Positions 53,701-61,775 of a stretch of 64,000 nt of DNA are shown one piece after another. The first letter of the stretch is position 1. Each line of letters opens with the position of its first letter. Source of the DNA: an uncultured Spirochaetia bacterium. GTDB lineage: Bacteria > Spirochaetota > Spirochaetia > Sphaerochaetales > Sphaerochaetaceae. The stretch is from the NCBI GenBank assembly GCA_905236385.1, contig CAJOOY010000006.1, positions 20,832 to 84,831 of the forward strand, written 5' to 3'. A model generated the notes under the pieces. The model was not told the DNA's origin and did no database searches. It saw nothing but the letters and a program-made list of their open reading frames with translations. The translations under genes were made by a program, and so were the position numbers.

Positions 53701-55402
53701 TTAAGTCATCAGAAAATACAAGAGAAGTAGAAACTGAGCCATCTATGCTCGTGCTCTCATCCATAAAGTTGAGCACAGACGGGAAGAACCTTTCTAACAG
53801 AGAACTGTATTTTTCGGGTAAGAATTCAGATAAATCAAGTCTTAGCTGAGCTGAATTCTTAAAGAGATTTAGTTCCACTTCTGCATTTAAACTCTCAGAA
53901 GAAGAAAGAGAGAATAAGAGTAGCTTTTCATCGGTAAGCCTAATAGAAGCGTTGTTATCTGTTCCTATTGAAGCAGCGCTGAAGTCTCTTACTCTCACTT
54001 CTGAAGCATCTATCACCTGCAGATAGTCTTCGGCCACAGCCTCTTCATTATTTAATAAACCAGCTAGTTCATTGTAGTTAAAAGAAATATTTCCATTTAC
54101 TATTCCAGAGAAGTCTCCTACATCTTTATCACTACTAAAGCCAGAAACTAAGCTCTCAGCGTTAATTGAGACTAAGCCTTTATCAGTGTAGGAAACAGCA
54201 GCAAACAGGTTTGTCAGAGAAATAGAAGAAAGAATTGCTATCTCTTCAGTAAAGGTTGCAGAAATACCATCAGATATAACGCTGACAAAAACATTTTCAA
54301 TTTCAGATAAATAATCAGCTGTCAGAGACACAGAAGAAGAATTTATATTGTAGTTTCCTGAAGTAAATACAAAGCCTGAGAAAGAAGAATCAAGAGTTAA
54401 CTCATCTGTGCCGTAACCAGCTAAAGTAAGATTCCCGCTTTCAGAAGAGATGAACAAATCTTCATTTTCAACAGTAATTCCGTTGTAGTACGCTATAGCA
54501 TCTCCACTTATGTTCTTTATATCTAAAGTGATAGCTGAAGAGAATTTTAATACAGTAGAGTTATAGCCAAAAATCCCAGTTTCTATGTTGTTTGCATTCA
54601 CGACTAAATCAAAAACACTTGATTTCTCTGTTGGGTCTATGGTAAGAGCAAGCCTCTCACAACTTCCGTAAACAGAAGAGTTTAAACTATCAGCGTAAAG
54701 ACCCGTGTGCTCATTAGTTCCTGCGAACCTAACTCCTGAGAGAGAGATTTCATGTTCACCCTCCCCTTCTGGAAGAGAAGCACTCACCTCATCCGAAGAG
54801 AAGTTTACTGCCTTGTATTCAAAGCCCTGACCAAGCTGAACATAGCCTTTAAATGAAGGCATGGAAGCCTCGTATCCGCTGTAGTCTACACTTATACTAC
54901 CATCCAAGACCCTAAACATAAGGCCAGGAATCTTTTCAATTGAAGAAGACTCAGAAACTTCCTGCTCTGCTCCAGACGCTAACTCAGAATCAGAACTAAA
55001 GAGCGGTTTTAGGTTATCAGTAACGTTAATTTGTAGGCCACTGAAGGTTATTTCAATCTCTGAGCTAGTCATCTTTCCTTTATAGATCTTCCATGCATCA
55101 AAGATGCCAACAGAAATCTGGGAAGCATCTGAGTATAGAAAATACTCATCTTTGTACTTAACTGAAACATGGTTGAGGTGGATTCTGTAGAAAAAACCTC
55201 TGTCCATGCTGTCAAAAGAGACTGTAATATTGTTATCAGTAAGGGTTGAACTTTGAAGGTAAGAAACTATTGCATCTTGAACAAGAGTGCGACTGGAGAA
55301 CAGTAAGGCACATATAAAAATGGCCACTATCACTGAGGCAGTAATCATTATGGAAGCAAATGTTCTTCGCGTCTTCATTCTTGTATTTTCAACATTGTTC
55401 AT
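50738..55402 (-). CDS. tamB: TamB-family translocation and assembly protein
   Basis: A 1554-residue AsmA/TamB-like protein. There is one N-terminal membrane anchor (ASIMITASVIVAIFICALLF), then a very long beta-rich periplasmic region, and the C-terminal TamB (DUF490) domain, visible as FIITEGSLGLTSSNEKYTSG, YEIYLILQDADLSNITPRFE and PTLSENEIVNILGQSI. Such proteins bridge the two membranes for phospholipid transport or barrel assembly. The ATG at 55402 is contained in a predicted -10 box (TAGAAT 55406-55401), so the real start may be the in-frame ATG at 55378 just before the anchor. bamA follows after 23 nt. Confidence 0.92.
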   Translation of the reverse strand: MNNVENTRMKTRRTFASIMITASVIVAIFICALLFSSRTLVQDAIVSYLQSSTLTDNNITVSFDSMDRGFFYRIHLNHVSVKYKDEYFLYSDASQISVGIFDAWKIYKGKMTSSEIEITFSGLQINVTDNLKPLFSSDSELASGAEQEVSESSSIEKIPGLMFRVLDGSISVDYSGYEASMPSFKGYVQLGQGFEYKAVNFSSDEVSASLPEGEGEHEISLSGVRFAGTNEHTGLYADSLNSSVYGSCERLALTIDPTEKSSVFDLVVNANNIETGIFGYNSTVLKFSSAITLDIKNISGDAIAYYNGITVENEDLFISSESGNLTLAGYGTDELTLDSSFSGFVFTSGNYNINSSSVSLTADYLSEIENVFVSVISDGISATFTEEIAILSSISLTNLFAAVSYTDKGLVSINAESLVSGFSSDKDVGDFSGIVNGNISFNYNELAGLLNNEEAVAEDYLQVIDASEVRVRDFSAASIGTDNNASIRLTDEKLLLFSLSSSESLNAEVELNLFKNSAQLRLDLSEFLPEKYSSLLERFFPSVLNFMDESTSIDGSVSTSLVFSDDLIESVPTGRISLNVASRHAKFGSRDVNFAVSLEADNDGENINVSSLAVTAFGLRLSFAGSIDSANFYPQGKLILQDTSDGQVLGGFDFDRVMDNSSYNYRAYVSRFDDLEILGSAVKDDETSLINADGVLTSLHYTMALDISIDPEDLFLSVNGEYLDFYLDYDGGSEIIVNGAFKDLKLYLSDSISVFVNADLEGGIDFVTREFEISTKEVYVEVSDILNVGFDMSITDKSFVMSKLRIGRRNKAFDFDGAIDFSFENVTDFLEFDTSHLTGIVNLYIPGTDNKIVCSMTDNRYSADVKLSLTEDMDFTLNLLGSRGAGFYAGASVGDIVFDARLKDKLLRLYNMSGNIGSFSVKAFDMVLDFTDRSISGYTTIENVKNNVEGIIYQGATIDMEARIDSLVIGALSFAGFDVEADFKLGIRDAYLGDGFIIPDTEIDVSYSSNRINVSGDMLSGYYDIEGKSFECNLAPEFLLSFNAKGSLGEQVEIFISNISVPVAMMNQFINTPFSHVLSGTLNGEVLVTGPVKDVSFYGLLTAQKMELDIFYFPDQVYTLSNFNVIIYDHDISVAPTPVAGHNTKTGQFFKGTLTLDIGLSSLALESLECVIDTPEDEMYFWFPSIIRSDRELFVGGDVKGEITLWVRQGVFGIDLDILANDFIVDFELPQMPDWFYEYTVYCSINLNMRTGSNFEFFYPTRDNSFINFNLSENQTVDLYYDSVAKKINLNGVLEFKSGRISYLNNDFIITEGSLGLTSSNEKYTSGGLDLDLSLRARLKEYVDGQKYEIYLILQDADLSNITPRFESTPTLSENEIVNILGQSIIPADTTEVSASSIASVAVVATDAFRNLGLLESNENFSIVKAVRESLGLDVFSIRSNILGNIIAQALPGESSNTRTLSLVSRYLDGTSVYVGKYINDTSFARMTMLLKSAGKNSSSSGHFLTEDLNLDMEFSLDWENPIGSFSVFTSPEELSIFNILDTIGFSFTKRITF

Positions 55403-55430
55403 TCTACCAAATATTGGCTTTTACAAACAA

Positions 55431-55459
55431 TCGACTAATTGTCCTTTATTCATTATTAT
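55431..55459 (+). promoter_or_regulatory. Possible tmk operon promoter
   Basis: TCGACT (55431-55436), 17 bp spacer, TATTAT (55454-55459), with a predicted start near 55466 and the GTG at 55483. The -35 is a four-of-six match. It shares the 80-bp gap with the tamB promoter on the other strand. Confidence 0.4.
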
Positions 55460-55482
55460 AAAAACCGCATAACGGAGGAAAC

Positions 55483-56103
55483 GTGACAAAGATTCTTAAA
55501 AATTTCTGGGTCCTTGAGGGGCTTGATGGAGCAGGCACCACCACTCAGCTGAAAAAAATTGATAAAGGACTTTCAGAAACAGGAAAAGCGTACATGATTA
55601 CTGCTGAACCAACAGCTTCTGAAACAGGCAGAATCATAAGAAGAGTTCTTTCTGGAGAATTCTCCGTTCCTCAGTCCACTGTTGCCAGGCTCTTCTCAGC
55701 AGACAGGGACAACCATCTTTACAATCCTGAAAACGGAATTATCAAAAACATAAACGAGGGAAAGATAGTAGTTTCAGACAGGTACTTCTTTTCTTCCCTA
55801 GCCTACCAGAGTATTGGCTTTGATTTTGACACTGTCATGCTTATAAACAGCTCTTTTCCCTACCCTGAATACGTTATCTACATAGACACTCCAGTAGATG
55901 ACTGCATTAAGAGAATTGATTCACGCGGTCAGGAGAAGGAAATCTATGAAAAATATGAGTATCAGGTAAAAGTCAAAGAAGGCTATGAAAAATGTTTTAA
56001 AACCCTTCCTGAAGGCTGCACACTAATCAGAATAGACGGCTCCCTTTCCAGAGAAGAAATTTACGAAGAAATCAAAAATAAACTGATAAATAAGATTTTG
56101 TGA
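55483..56103 (+). CDS. tmk: Thymidylate kinase
   Basis: A 206-residue dTMP kinase. It has the P-loop LEGLDGAGTTTQLKK near residue 14, TAEPTASETGRIIRRVLSGE (family TREPGGTxxGExIR), DRDNHLYN, VVSDRYFFSSLAYQS with the DRY motif, and YVIYIDTPVDDCIKRIDSRG. The Walker A lysine (GxxGxGKT/S) is Thr here, encoded ACC, which is unusual for a P-loop kinase. The gene starts with GTG behind a strong CGGAGGAAAC. It leads the operon with the flavodiiron protein seven bases downstream. Confidence 0.93.
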   Translation: MTKILKNFWVLEGLDGAGTTTQLKKIDKGLSETGKAYMITAEPTASETGRIIRRVLSGEFSVPQSTVARLFSADRDNHLYNPENGIIKNINEGKIVVSDRYFFSSLAYQSIGFDFDTVMLINSSFPYPEYVIYIDTPVDDCIKRIDSRGQEKEIYEKYEYQVKVKEGYEKCFKTLPEGCTLIRIDGSLSREEIYEEIKNKLINKIL

Positions 56104-56110
56104 GGAAAAA

Positions 56111-57952
56111 ATGCATTGCACACAGAAAATTACAGAAGATTTGTTCTATGTAGGCTCAAGCGACAGACGTCTGGCTCTGTTTGAGAGCGTTTACCCAATT
56201 CCTAGAGGCGTTTCTTACAACTCTTACGTACTTCTTGATGAGAAGACAGTCCTTCTGGACACAGTAGACAGAGCTGTAAGTCAGGTCTTCTTTGAGAACA
56301 TTGAACACGTTCTTGGTGGAAGAAAGCTTGATTATGTGATTGTTAACCACATGGAGCCCGACCACGCAGCCACTCTTGCTGAGCTTATTCTTAGGCACCC
56401 TGAGGTAACTATTGTTACCAACGCAAAGGCTCTGACCATGATAAAGCAGTTCTTTACCTTTAGCGCTGAAGAGATGACCCACCTGGTTAAGGAGGGCGAT
56501 GTACTTAAGACTGGTAAACACGAACTGACCTTTGTCATGGCTCCAATGGTTCACTGGCCGGAAGTAATGGTCACCTATGACATTAGTACTAAAACTCTTT
56601 ACTCTGCAGATGCATTTGGAACCTTTGGTGCCCTTTCTGGAAACATCTTTGCTGATGAATGTGATTTTGAGAACAGATTCCTGGACGATGCAAGAAGATA
56701 CTACACAAATATAGTTGGAAAGTACGGCATCCAGGTTTCTGCCCTTCTTAACAAGGCTTCTGGACTGGAAATTTCTATGATCTGTCCTCTCCACGGTCCA
56801 ATCTGGAGAAAGAACATCCCTTACATCATTGACAAGTATGTAAAGTGGGCAACCTACACCCCGGAAGATAAGGCTGTGATGATTGCCTATGCTTCTGTTT
56901 ATGGAGACACAGAGAACGCAGCAAACATTCTTGCTGCAAAGCTTGCTGATAAGGGAATTAAGAACATAGTCACCTATGATGTATCTACTGTTCACTCCTC
57001 AGTAATAGTTTCTGAAGCCTTCAGATGCAGCCACCTTGTCTTTGCATCCACCACTTACAATGCCGGCATTTTCATCAACATGGAAGAAGCCCTTTTGGAT
57101 ATTCAGGCTCACAACCTCCAGAACAGGACCGTTGCCTTTATTGAGAACGGCTCTTGGGCTGCCACAAGCGGCAACAAGATGAAGGAGATATTCAGCACAC
57201 TTAAAGGCACAAAGTTTATTGAAGAAAAGGCCTCCCTCAAGTCTTCAGTGAAGGAAAACAATGTTGAAGAAATAGAGAGAATTGCTTCAGCTATTGCTCA
57301 AGACTTCATTTCTGAAACAGTAGCCCCTGTTAAGGCAGAAGAGAAGAAAGGAATAGATAAGACAGCCCTCTTTAATATTAGCTATGGCCTCTTTGTTCTC
57401 ACAACAAAAGAAGAAAAGGACAACGGCTGCATAATAAATACCCTCACTCAGGTTGCCGACGACCCACTTACAGTTACAATTGCTGTTAATAAAAAGAATT
57501 ATTCAAACAAAGCCATCCAGAGCACAGGTAAGTTCAATGTAAGCATTCTTACTGAAAAAACTGACTTCTCAGTCTTCAAACGCTTTGGTTTTGCTTCAGG
57601 AAGAGACACTGATAAGTTTGACGGCTTTGACAAGGTTCAGAGAGCTTCCAACGGCCTGCTCTACCTAACTGAAGCTTGCACCATGATCAGTGCCAACGTA
57701 AAGCAGACAGTGGATCTTGGAAGTCACTATTTGTATATTGCAGATGTAACTGAGGCAGTTAAGCTTTCAGGTGAAAAGCCATGCACTTACTCTTACTACC
57801 TCTCCCACATTAAGCCTCAACCTATTACTACAGAAAAGAAGACTGGGTGGGTTTGCCAGATTTGTGGATACGTATACGAAGGTAAAGAGCTTCCAGATGA
57901 CTTTGAATGCCCCCTTTGTAAGCACGGAAAAGAAGTAATGAAGGAGTTATGA
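56111..57952 (+). CDS. Flavodiiron protein fused to flavin reductase and rubredoxin domains
   Basis: A 613-residue soluble oxygen- or NO-reducing enzyme with four parts. A metallo-beta-lactamase diiron domain (residues 1-250) has HMEPDH at 80-85, a His in VHWPEV, Asp in YSADAFG and His in CPLHGPIW. A flavodoxin domain follows (about 255-390, IAYASVYGDTENAANILA), then a flavin reductase-like FMN domain (about 408-555) and a C-terminal rubredoxin (WVCQICGYVYEG, FECPLCKHG). All iron ligands appear present, so one chain could carry electrons from NAD(P)H-reduced flavin to O2 or NO. It overlaps the pyrophosphatase gene by four bases. Confidence 0.93.
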   Translation: MHCTQKITEDLFYVGSSDRRLALFESVYPIPRGVSYNSYVLLDEKTVLLDTVDRAVSQVFFENIEHVLGGRKLDYVIVNHMEPDHAATLAELILRHPEVTIVTNAKALTMIKQFFTFSAEEMTHLVKEGDVLKTGKHELTFVMAPMVHWPEVMVTYDISTKTLYSADAFGTFGALSGNIFADECDFENRFLDDARRYYTNIVGKYGIQVSALLNKASGLEISMICPLHGPIWRKNIPYIIDKYVKWATYTPEDKAVMIAYASVYGDTENAANILAAKLADKGIKNIVTYDVSTVHSSVIVSEAFRCSHLVFASTTYNAGIFINMEEALLDIQAHNLQNRTVAFIENGSWAATSGNKMKEIFSTLKGTKFIEEKASLKSSVKENNVEEIERIASAIAQDFISETVAPVKAEEKKGIDKTALFNISYGLFVLTTKEEKDNGCIINTLTQVADDPLTVTIAVNKKNYSNKAIQSTGKFNVSILTEKTDFSVFKRFGFASGRDTDKFDGFDKVQRASNGLLYLTEACTMISANVKQTVDLGSHYLYIADVTEAVKLSGEKPCTYSYYLSHIKPQPITTEKKTGWVCQICGYVYEGKELPDDFECPLCKHGKEVMKEL

Positions 57953-60063
57953 AAATGACTAATTATGTCTGGTATGTTGTTTTATGCGCAATAATTATTG
58001 CTCTCTGTTATGTCTATTTCAACTTCAGAAAGATTAAGAAGCTTCCTGAAGGAACCGAAGATATGATTGAAATGGCTGCAATTATTAGAAGCGGTGCCTC
58101 ATCTTTTATGATTACCGAGTACAAGACTATAATTCCGGTGGTTGCTATTGTGGCCCTTCTCTTTACTCTTTTTATAGAGAAGACAGCTGGAATTACACTG
58201 ATCATAGGCTCTTTGATGAGCTCTATGGCCTGTATCCTGGGCATGAGGTCCGCTACCTATGCAAATGTCAGAACTTCAGACAAGGCTAGAGAAACCCTTT
58301 CTATTGGAGAGACAGTCAAAACAGCTCTCTGTGGTGGCTCTATCTCAGGCTTGAGTGTTCAGGCTTTTGGTATGCTGGGTCTACTGGTTATCTATGTACT
58401 TTGGGGTTTTGACAGCAAAGAGCTGAGCTCAGGGTTCCTTCTTTCTATGAAGTGCAATCCTACAACTATGAGAATTACAACCTATTCTCTCGGTTGTTCT
58501 CTTGTGGCCATGTTCAACCGTGTAGCGGGAGGAAACTACACAAAGGCTGCAGATATTTCTTCAGATATTCTTGCTAAGCTTCGTCATGACCTGCCCGAAG
58601 ATGACAGCCGTGTTCCTAACGTAATTGCAGACTTTATCGGAGACAACGTTAATGATATTGCGGGTAACTGCTCAGACCTCTTAGAGTCCTTTGTAGCTAC
58701 CATGGCTGCAGGCATTTTGATTGCAAATACCCTATTCTCAAAAGGGGATATTTCTTCATCAGTCTTCCAGGAAGCAAGGATCTACCCGGTCATGCTCGCT
58801 GCCGGCGGCCTTATCAGCTGTATAATTGGCCTCTTCATAGCCCAGATAAGAAAGATGGGTGACAACCCGGCCAAGGAGCTAGATCTGGCTACCTATACTT
58901 CAGCCATCTTGACCACAGTAATTGCCTTCTTCTCATGTTCAGTTTTCAAGAACACATCTCTTCCAGCCTTCTTCAAAGCCGGCTACCTTTCACCGTGGCT
59001 TTCAGCTATCTTGGGAATTCTTAGCGGTGTTGCTATTGGTATGATTACCGAGTACTACACCAGTACAGATTTCAAGTGCACAAGAGAGCTTGCTTCCATT
59101 GCCTCAGAAGGAGAAGCCTTTGTTGTAACAAAGGGAGACGCAATTGGTTCAAGATCTGTCTTGCTTCCAGTCCTCTTTATTTCTCTTTCACTGTTTATCT
59201 CAGGTAAGATCTGTGGAACATATGGAATTGCAATTTCTTCACTTGGAATGCTTTCATTTGTAGCTACCACTGTTTCAATAGATGCCTTCGGACCTATTGC
59301 TGATAACGCTGGTGGTCTTGCAGAAGCCTGCCACCTTGATGCAGAGGTCAGAGTGATTACTGACAAGCTTGATGCTGTTGGAAACACAACTGCCGCTATT
59401 GGTAAGGGTTTTGCTATTGGTTCAGCTGCATTTGCAACCGTTTCTTTGATTATTGCCTATATTGGTAACTACTCAGCTGCAGAGCCGGTTTTGAACTTTG
59501 CCAGTTTTGTAGTTGTTGCAGGCGGTATCCTCGGAGGAGCTCTTGTTGAATACTTCTCAGCTGTACTTACTGATAACACAATTGATTCAGCTAAGAAGAT
59601 GGCTGACTACGGAGACAATCTTCTCTCAATCCCTGGTGTTCTTGAAGGCACAGTTAAACCTGATTATAACGCCATGATCAGAACAGCTACCGAAGAAGCT
59701 CTAAGAAAGATGCTCTTCCCTTCAGTTCTGGCTTTGGTTATTCCTGTAATCGGTGGCTTCCTCTTCGGAGTTGAATTTGATGGTGGTCTTCTTGTTGGAG
59801 CAACCATTGTTGCTATTCCAAGAGCCATCTTCATGGGCAACTCCGGTGGCGCTTTTGACAATGCCAAGAAATACATTGAACAGGGCATGTTAGAAGGCTC
59901 AGGAAAAGGTTCTCCTGCCCACAAGGCAGCTGTTACCGGAGACACAATTGGAGATACCCGTAAAGATGTAGTCGGTGTTGCTTTGGACATTTTTATTAAG
60001 AGTATGTCCACAGTTGCAAACACTCTAGCTTCTCTTTTCTCCACAATTACTCTAATCAAATAA
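57949..60063 (+). CDS. hppA: Membrane-bound ion-translocating pyrophosphatase
   Basis: A 704-residue M-PPase that couples pyrophosphate hydrolysis to H+ or Na+ pumping. There are about 16 hydrophobic helices with the pyrophosphate-site motifs YTKAADISSDILAKLRHDLP, EDDSRV and GDNVNDIAGNCSDLLESF. The segment GNTTAAIGKGFAIGSAA carries Ala at the position that marks K+-dependent enzymes (Lys in K+-independent ones). Several first-shell positions differ from the usual DVGADLVGKVE and DNVGDxAG forms. Ion specificity cannot be set from sequence. Coupled by ATGA overlap to the flavodiiron gene. Confidence 0.93.
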   Translation: MKMTNYVWYVVLCAIIIALCYVYFNFRKIKKLPEGTEDMIEMAAIIRSGASSFMITEYKTIIPVVAIVALLFTLFIEKTAGITLIIGSLMSSMACILGMRSATYANVRTSDKARETLSIGETVKTALCGGSISGLSVQAFGMLGLLVIYVLWGFDSKELSSGFLLSMKCNPTTMRITTYSLGCSLVAMFNRVAGGNYTKAADISSDILAKLRHDLPEDDSRVPNVIADFIGDNVNDIAGNCSDLLESFVATMAAGILIANTLFSKGDISSSVFQEARIYPVMLAAGGLISCIIGLFIAQIRKMGDNPAKELDLATYTSAILTTVIAFFSCSVFKNTSLPAFFKAGYLSPWLSAILGILSGVAIGMITEYYTSTDFKCTRELASIASEGEAFVVTKGDAIGSRSVLLPVLFISLSLFISGKICGTYGIAISSLGMLSFVATTVSIDAFGPIADNAGGLAEACHLDAEVRVITDKLDAVGNTTAAIGKGFAIGSAAFATVSLIIAYIGNYSAAEPVLNFASFVVVAGGILGGALVEYFSAVLTDNTIDSAKKMADYGDNLLSIPGVLEGTVKPDYNAMIRTATEEALRKMLFPSVLALVIPVIGGFLFGVEFDGGLLVGATIVAIPRAIFMGNSGGAFDNAKKYIEQGMLEGSGKGSPAHKAAVTGDTIGDTRKDVVGVALDIFIKSMSTVANTLASLFSTITLIK

Positions 60064-60084
60064 TTAGTTTTAAGTTGTTAAATG

Positions 60085-60121
60085 ACGGCTGTGACAACAC
60101 TTGTTGCAGCCGTTTCTTTTT
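60085..60121 (+). terminator. Terminator after hppA
   Basis: Stem ACGGCTG/CAGCCGT (60085-60091, 60107-60113) continues inward with CAAC/GTTG past a three-base bulge and is followed by TTCTTTTTA. It ends the tmk-flavodiiron-hppA unit. Confidence 0.75.
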
Positions 60122-60164
60122 ATACACCTGAACAACCATTCAAATGAAAGAATTAAGCTTTATG

Positions 60165-60194
60165 TTGCACGCACAAATAATGGCATGTTAAAAT
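60165..60194 (+). promoter_or_regulatory. Promoter of the nucleoside-type ABC operon
   Basis: TTGCAC (60165-60170), 18 bp spacer, TAAAAT (60189-60194). The predicted start near 60201 gives a leader of about 48 nt with a small imperfect hairpin (CTCACAT...ATGTGGGAG) leading into the GGGAG ribosome site. No purine riboswitch motif is present. Confidence 0.55.
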
Positions 60195-60248
60195 ATTCCA
60201 AAGCATTAAAAATCTCACATCTACGTATGTGGGAGAGGGAGTTTACAG

Positions 60249-61775
60249 GTGCAGAAATGCGCAATTGAACTGAAGAACATCAGGAAAACCTTCGGTCCCG
60301 TTGTTGCCAATGATGGAATCAATCTTCAGATTAACCGCGGAGAGATTCTATGTCTTTTGGGAGAGAACGGTTCCGGAAAAACAACCCTGATGAACATGCT
60401 CTCCGGCATTTATCAGCCGGACTCGGGTAGCATCTATGCTGAGGGTGAAGAAATCTTCATCCGTTCCCCACATGATGCTTACAAATACGGAATTGGAATG
60501 ATTCATCAGCACTATCATCTGGTAGATGTTTTCACTGCTGCTCAGAATATTGTTCTGGGTCTGGATGAGAAACTTGATATAGCCGCTGTCAATGATAAGG
60601 TCAAGTCAATCTGTGAAAGATACGGCTTCCATGTTGACCCCAGAAAGAAAATCTACGACATGTCGGTTTCTCAGAAACAGACAATTGAGATAGTTAAGGT
60701 TCTTTATAGAGGAGCAGAGATTCTTATTCTGGATGAACCAACTGCTGTTCTTACCCCTCAGGAAACAGACAAACTGTTTGCAGTTCTGAGAAACATGAAG
60801 GCTGATGGAAAGGCTATTGTTCTGATTACCCACAAGCTTGCAGAGGTTCTTTCAGTCTCTGACAAGGTTGCTATCCTACGTAAAGGTAAGTACATAGCAA
60901 CCGTCAACACAAAAGAGACAAACCAGCAGCAACTGACAGATATGATGGTCGGCCGTTCAGTTACACTGAATATTGACAGACCTAAATATGAAAAACCTGA
61001 AGATAAACTTGTAGTTGAAGGCCTGACCGTTACTGACCGTGAAGGAATCAAGAGACTGGATAACGTAACTTTTACTGCAAAATCAGGAGAAATCCTGGGA
61101 GTTGCAGGAATTGCAGGCTCCGGACAGAAGGAGCTTCTTGAATCAATCTCCGGTCTCTACCCTGTCTCTTCCGGTTCTATTAGGTTTATCAACAACCAAG
61201 GAACTCAGGTAGAACTTGTCGGAAAGACACCTCTACAGATCAGACAGGTCGGTGTAGGCATGGGCTTTGTTCCTGAAGACCGCCTTGGAATGGGCCTAGT
61301 TGGTTCTATGGGAATGACAAATAACATGATGCTTCGTTCCTGGAGAAACGGAAAGGGAATCTTCTTCAACAGAAGGAATCCTGAAGACCTGGCAAGAAAG
61401 GTCTGGGATAATCTGGAAGTTGTTACCCCATCCACGGAATTCCCAGTCAGAAGAATGTCTGGTGGAAACATCCAGAAGGTTCTTGTAGGTCGTGAGATAG
61501 CATCCCGCCCTCCTGTTCTTCTTACTGCTTATGCTGTCCGTGGTCTTGATATCAACACTTCCTATGCTATTTACAACCTTCTCACAGAACAGAAGATGAG
61601 CGGTTCAGCAGTTCTCTACGTAGGTGAAGAGTTGGATGTTCTTCTTGAGCTGTGCGACAGAATCCTTGTTCTCTGTGCAGGTAAGGTTTCAGGAATTGTA
61701 GATGCCAGAAATACCACAAAAGAAGAAATAGGTCTTCTGATGACAACAGTCGGTGGATCAAAGGAGGAAAACTGA
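60249..61775 (+). CDS. Nucleoside-type ABC transporter, double ATPase subunit
   Basis: A 508-residue ATPase of the NupO/YufO (RbsA-like) group with two fused nucleotide-binding domains. The first has LLGENGSGKTTLMNML, MSVSQKQTIEIVKVLY and ILILDEPTAVLTP. The second has the degenerate P-loop VAGIAGSGQKEL, signature MSGGNIQKVLVGREI and LLTAYAVRGLDI, so one site is probably non-catalytic as usual in this family. It starts with GTG behind GGGAG. Two permease genes follow with overlaps. The partner type suggests purine or pyrimidine nucleosides. Confidence 0.9.
   Translation: MQKCAIELKNIRKTFGPVVANDGINLQINRGEILCLLGENGSGKTTLMNMLSGIYQPDSGSIYAEGEEIFIRSPHDAYKYGIGMIHQHYHLVDVFTAAQNIVLGLDEKLDIAAVNDKVKSICERYGFHVDPRKKIYDMSVSQKQTIEIVKVLYRGAEILILDEPTAVLTPQETDKLFAVLRNMKADGKAIVLITHKLAEVLSVSDKVAILRKGKYIATVNTKETNQQQLTDMMVGRSVTLNIDRPKYEKPEDKLVVEGLTVTDREGIKRLDNVTFTAKSGEILGVAGIAGSGQKELLESISGLYPVSSGSIRFINNQGTQVELVGKTPLQIRQVGVGMGFVPEDRLGMGLVGSMGMTNNMMLRSWRNGKGIFFNRRNPEDLARKVWDNLEVVTPSTEFPVRRMSGGNIQKVLVGREIASRPPVLLTAYAVRGLDINTSYAIYNLLTEQKMSGSAVLYVGEELDVLLELCDRILVLCAGKVSGIVDARNTTKEEIGLLMTTVGGSKEEN

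Noticed and set aside
55378..55406. tamB as a third leaderless gene
   Set aside because: The candidate -10 box contains the first ATG, so the geometry does not match; the start may instead be the downstream ATG with a short leader.
56156..56995. 279-codon open frame on the minus strand opposite the flavodiiron gene
   Set aside because: The plus-strand product is a clear multidomain enzyme with all motifs; the antisense frame has no Shine-Dalgarno or domain and is Cys/His/Ser-rich noise.
60195..60248. Possible purine riboswitch before the nucleoside ABC operon
   Set aside because: None of the conserved core elements of the purine aptamer is present and the leader is too short.
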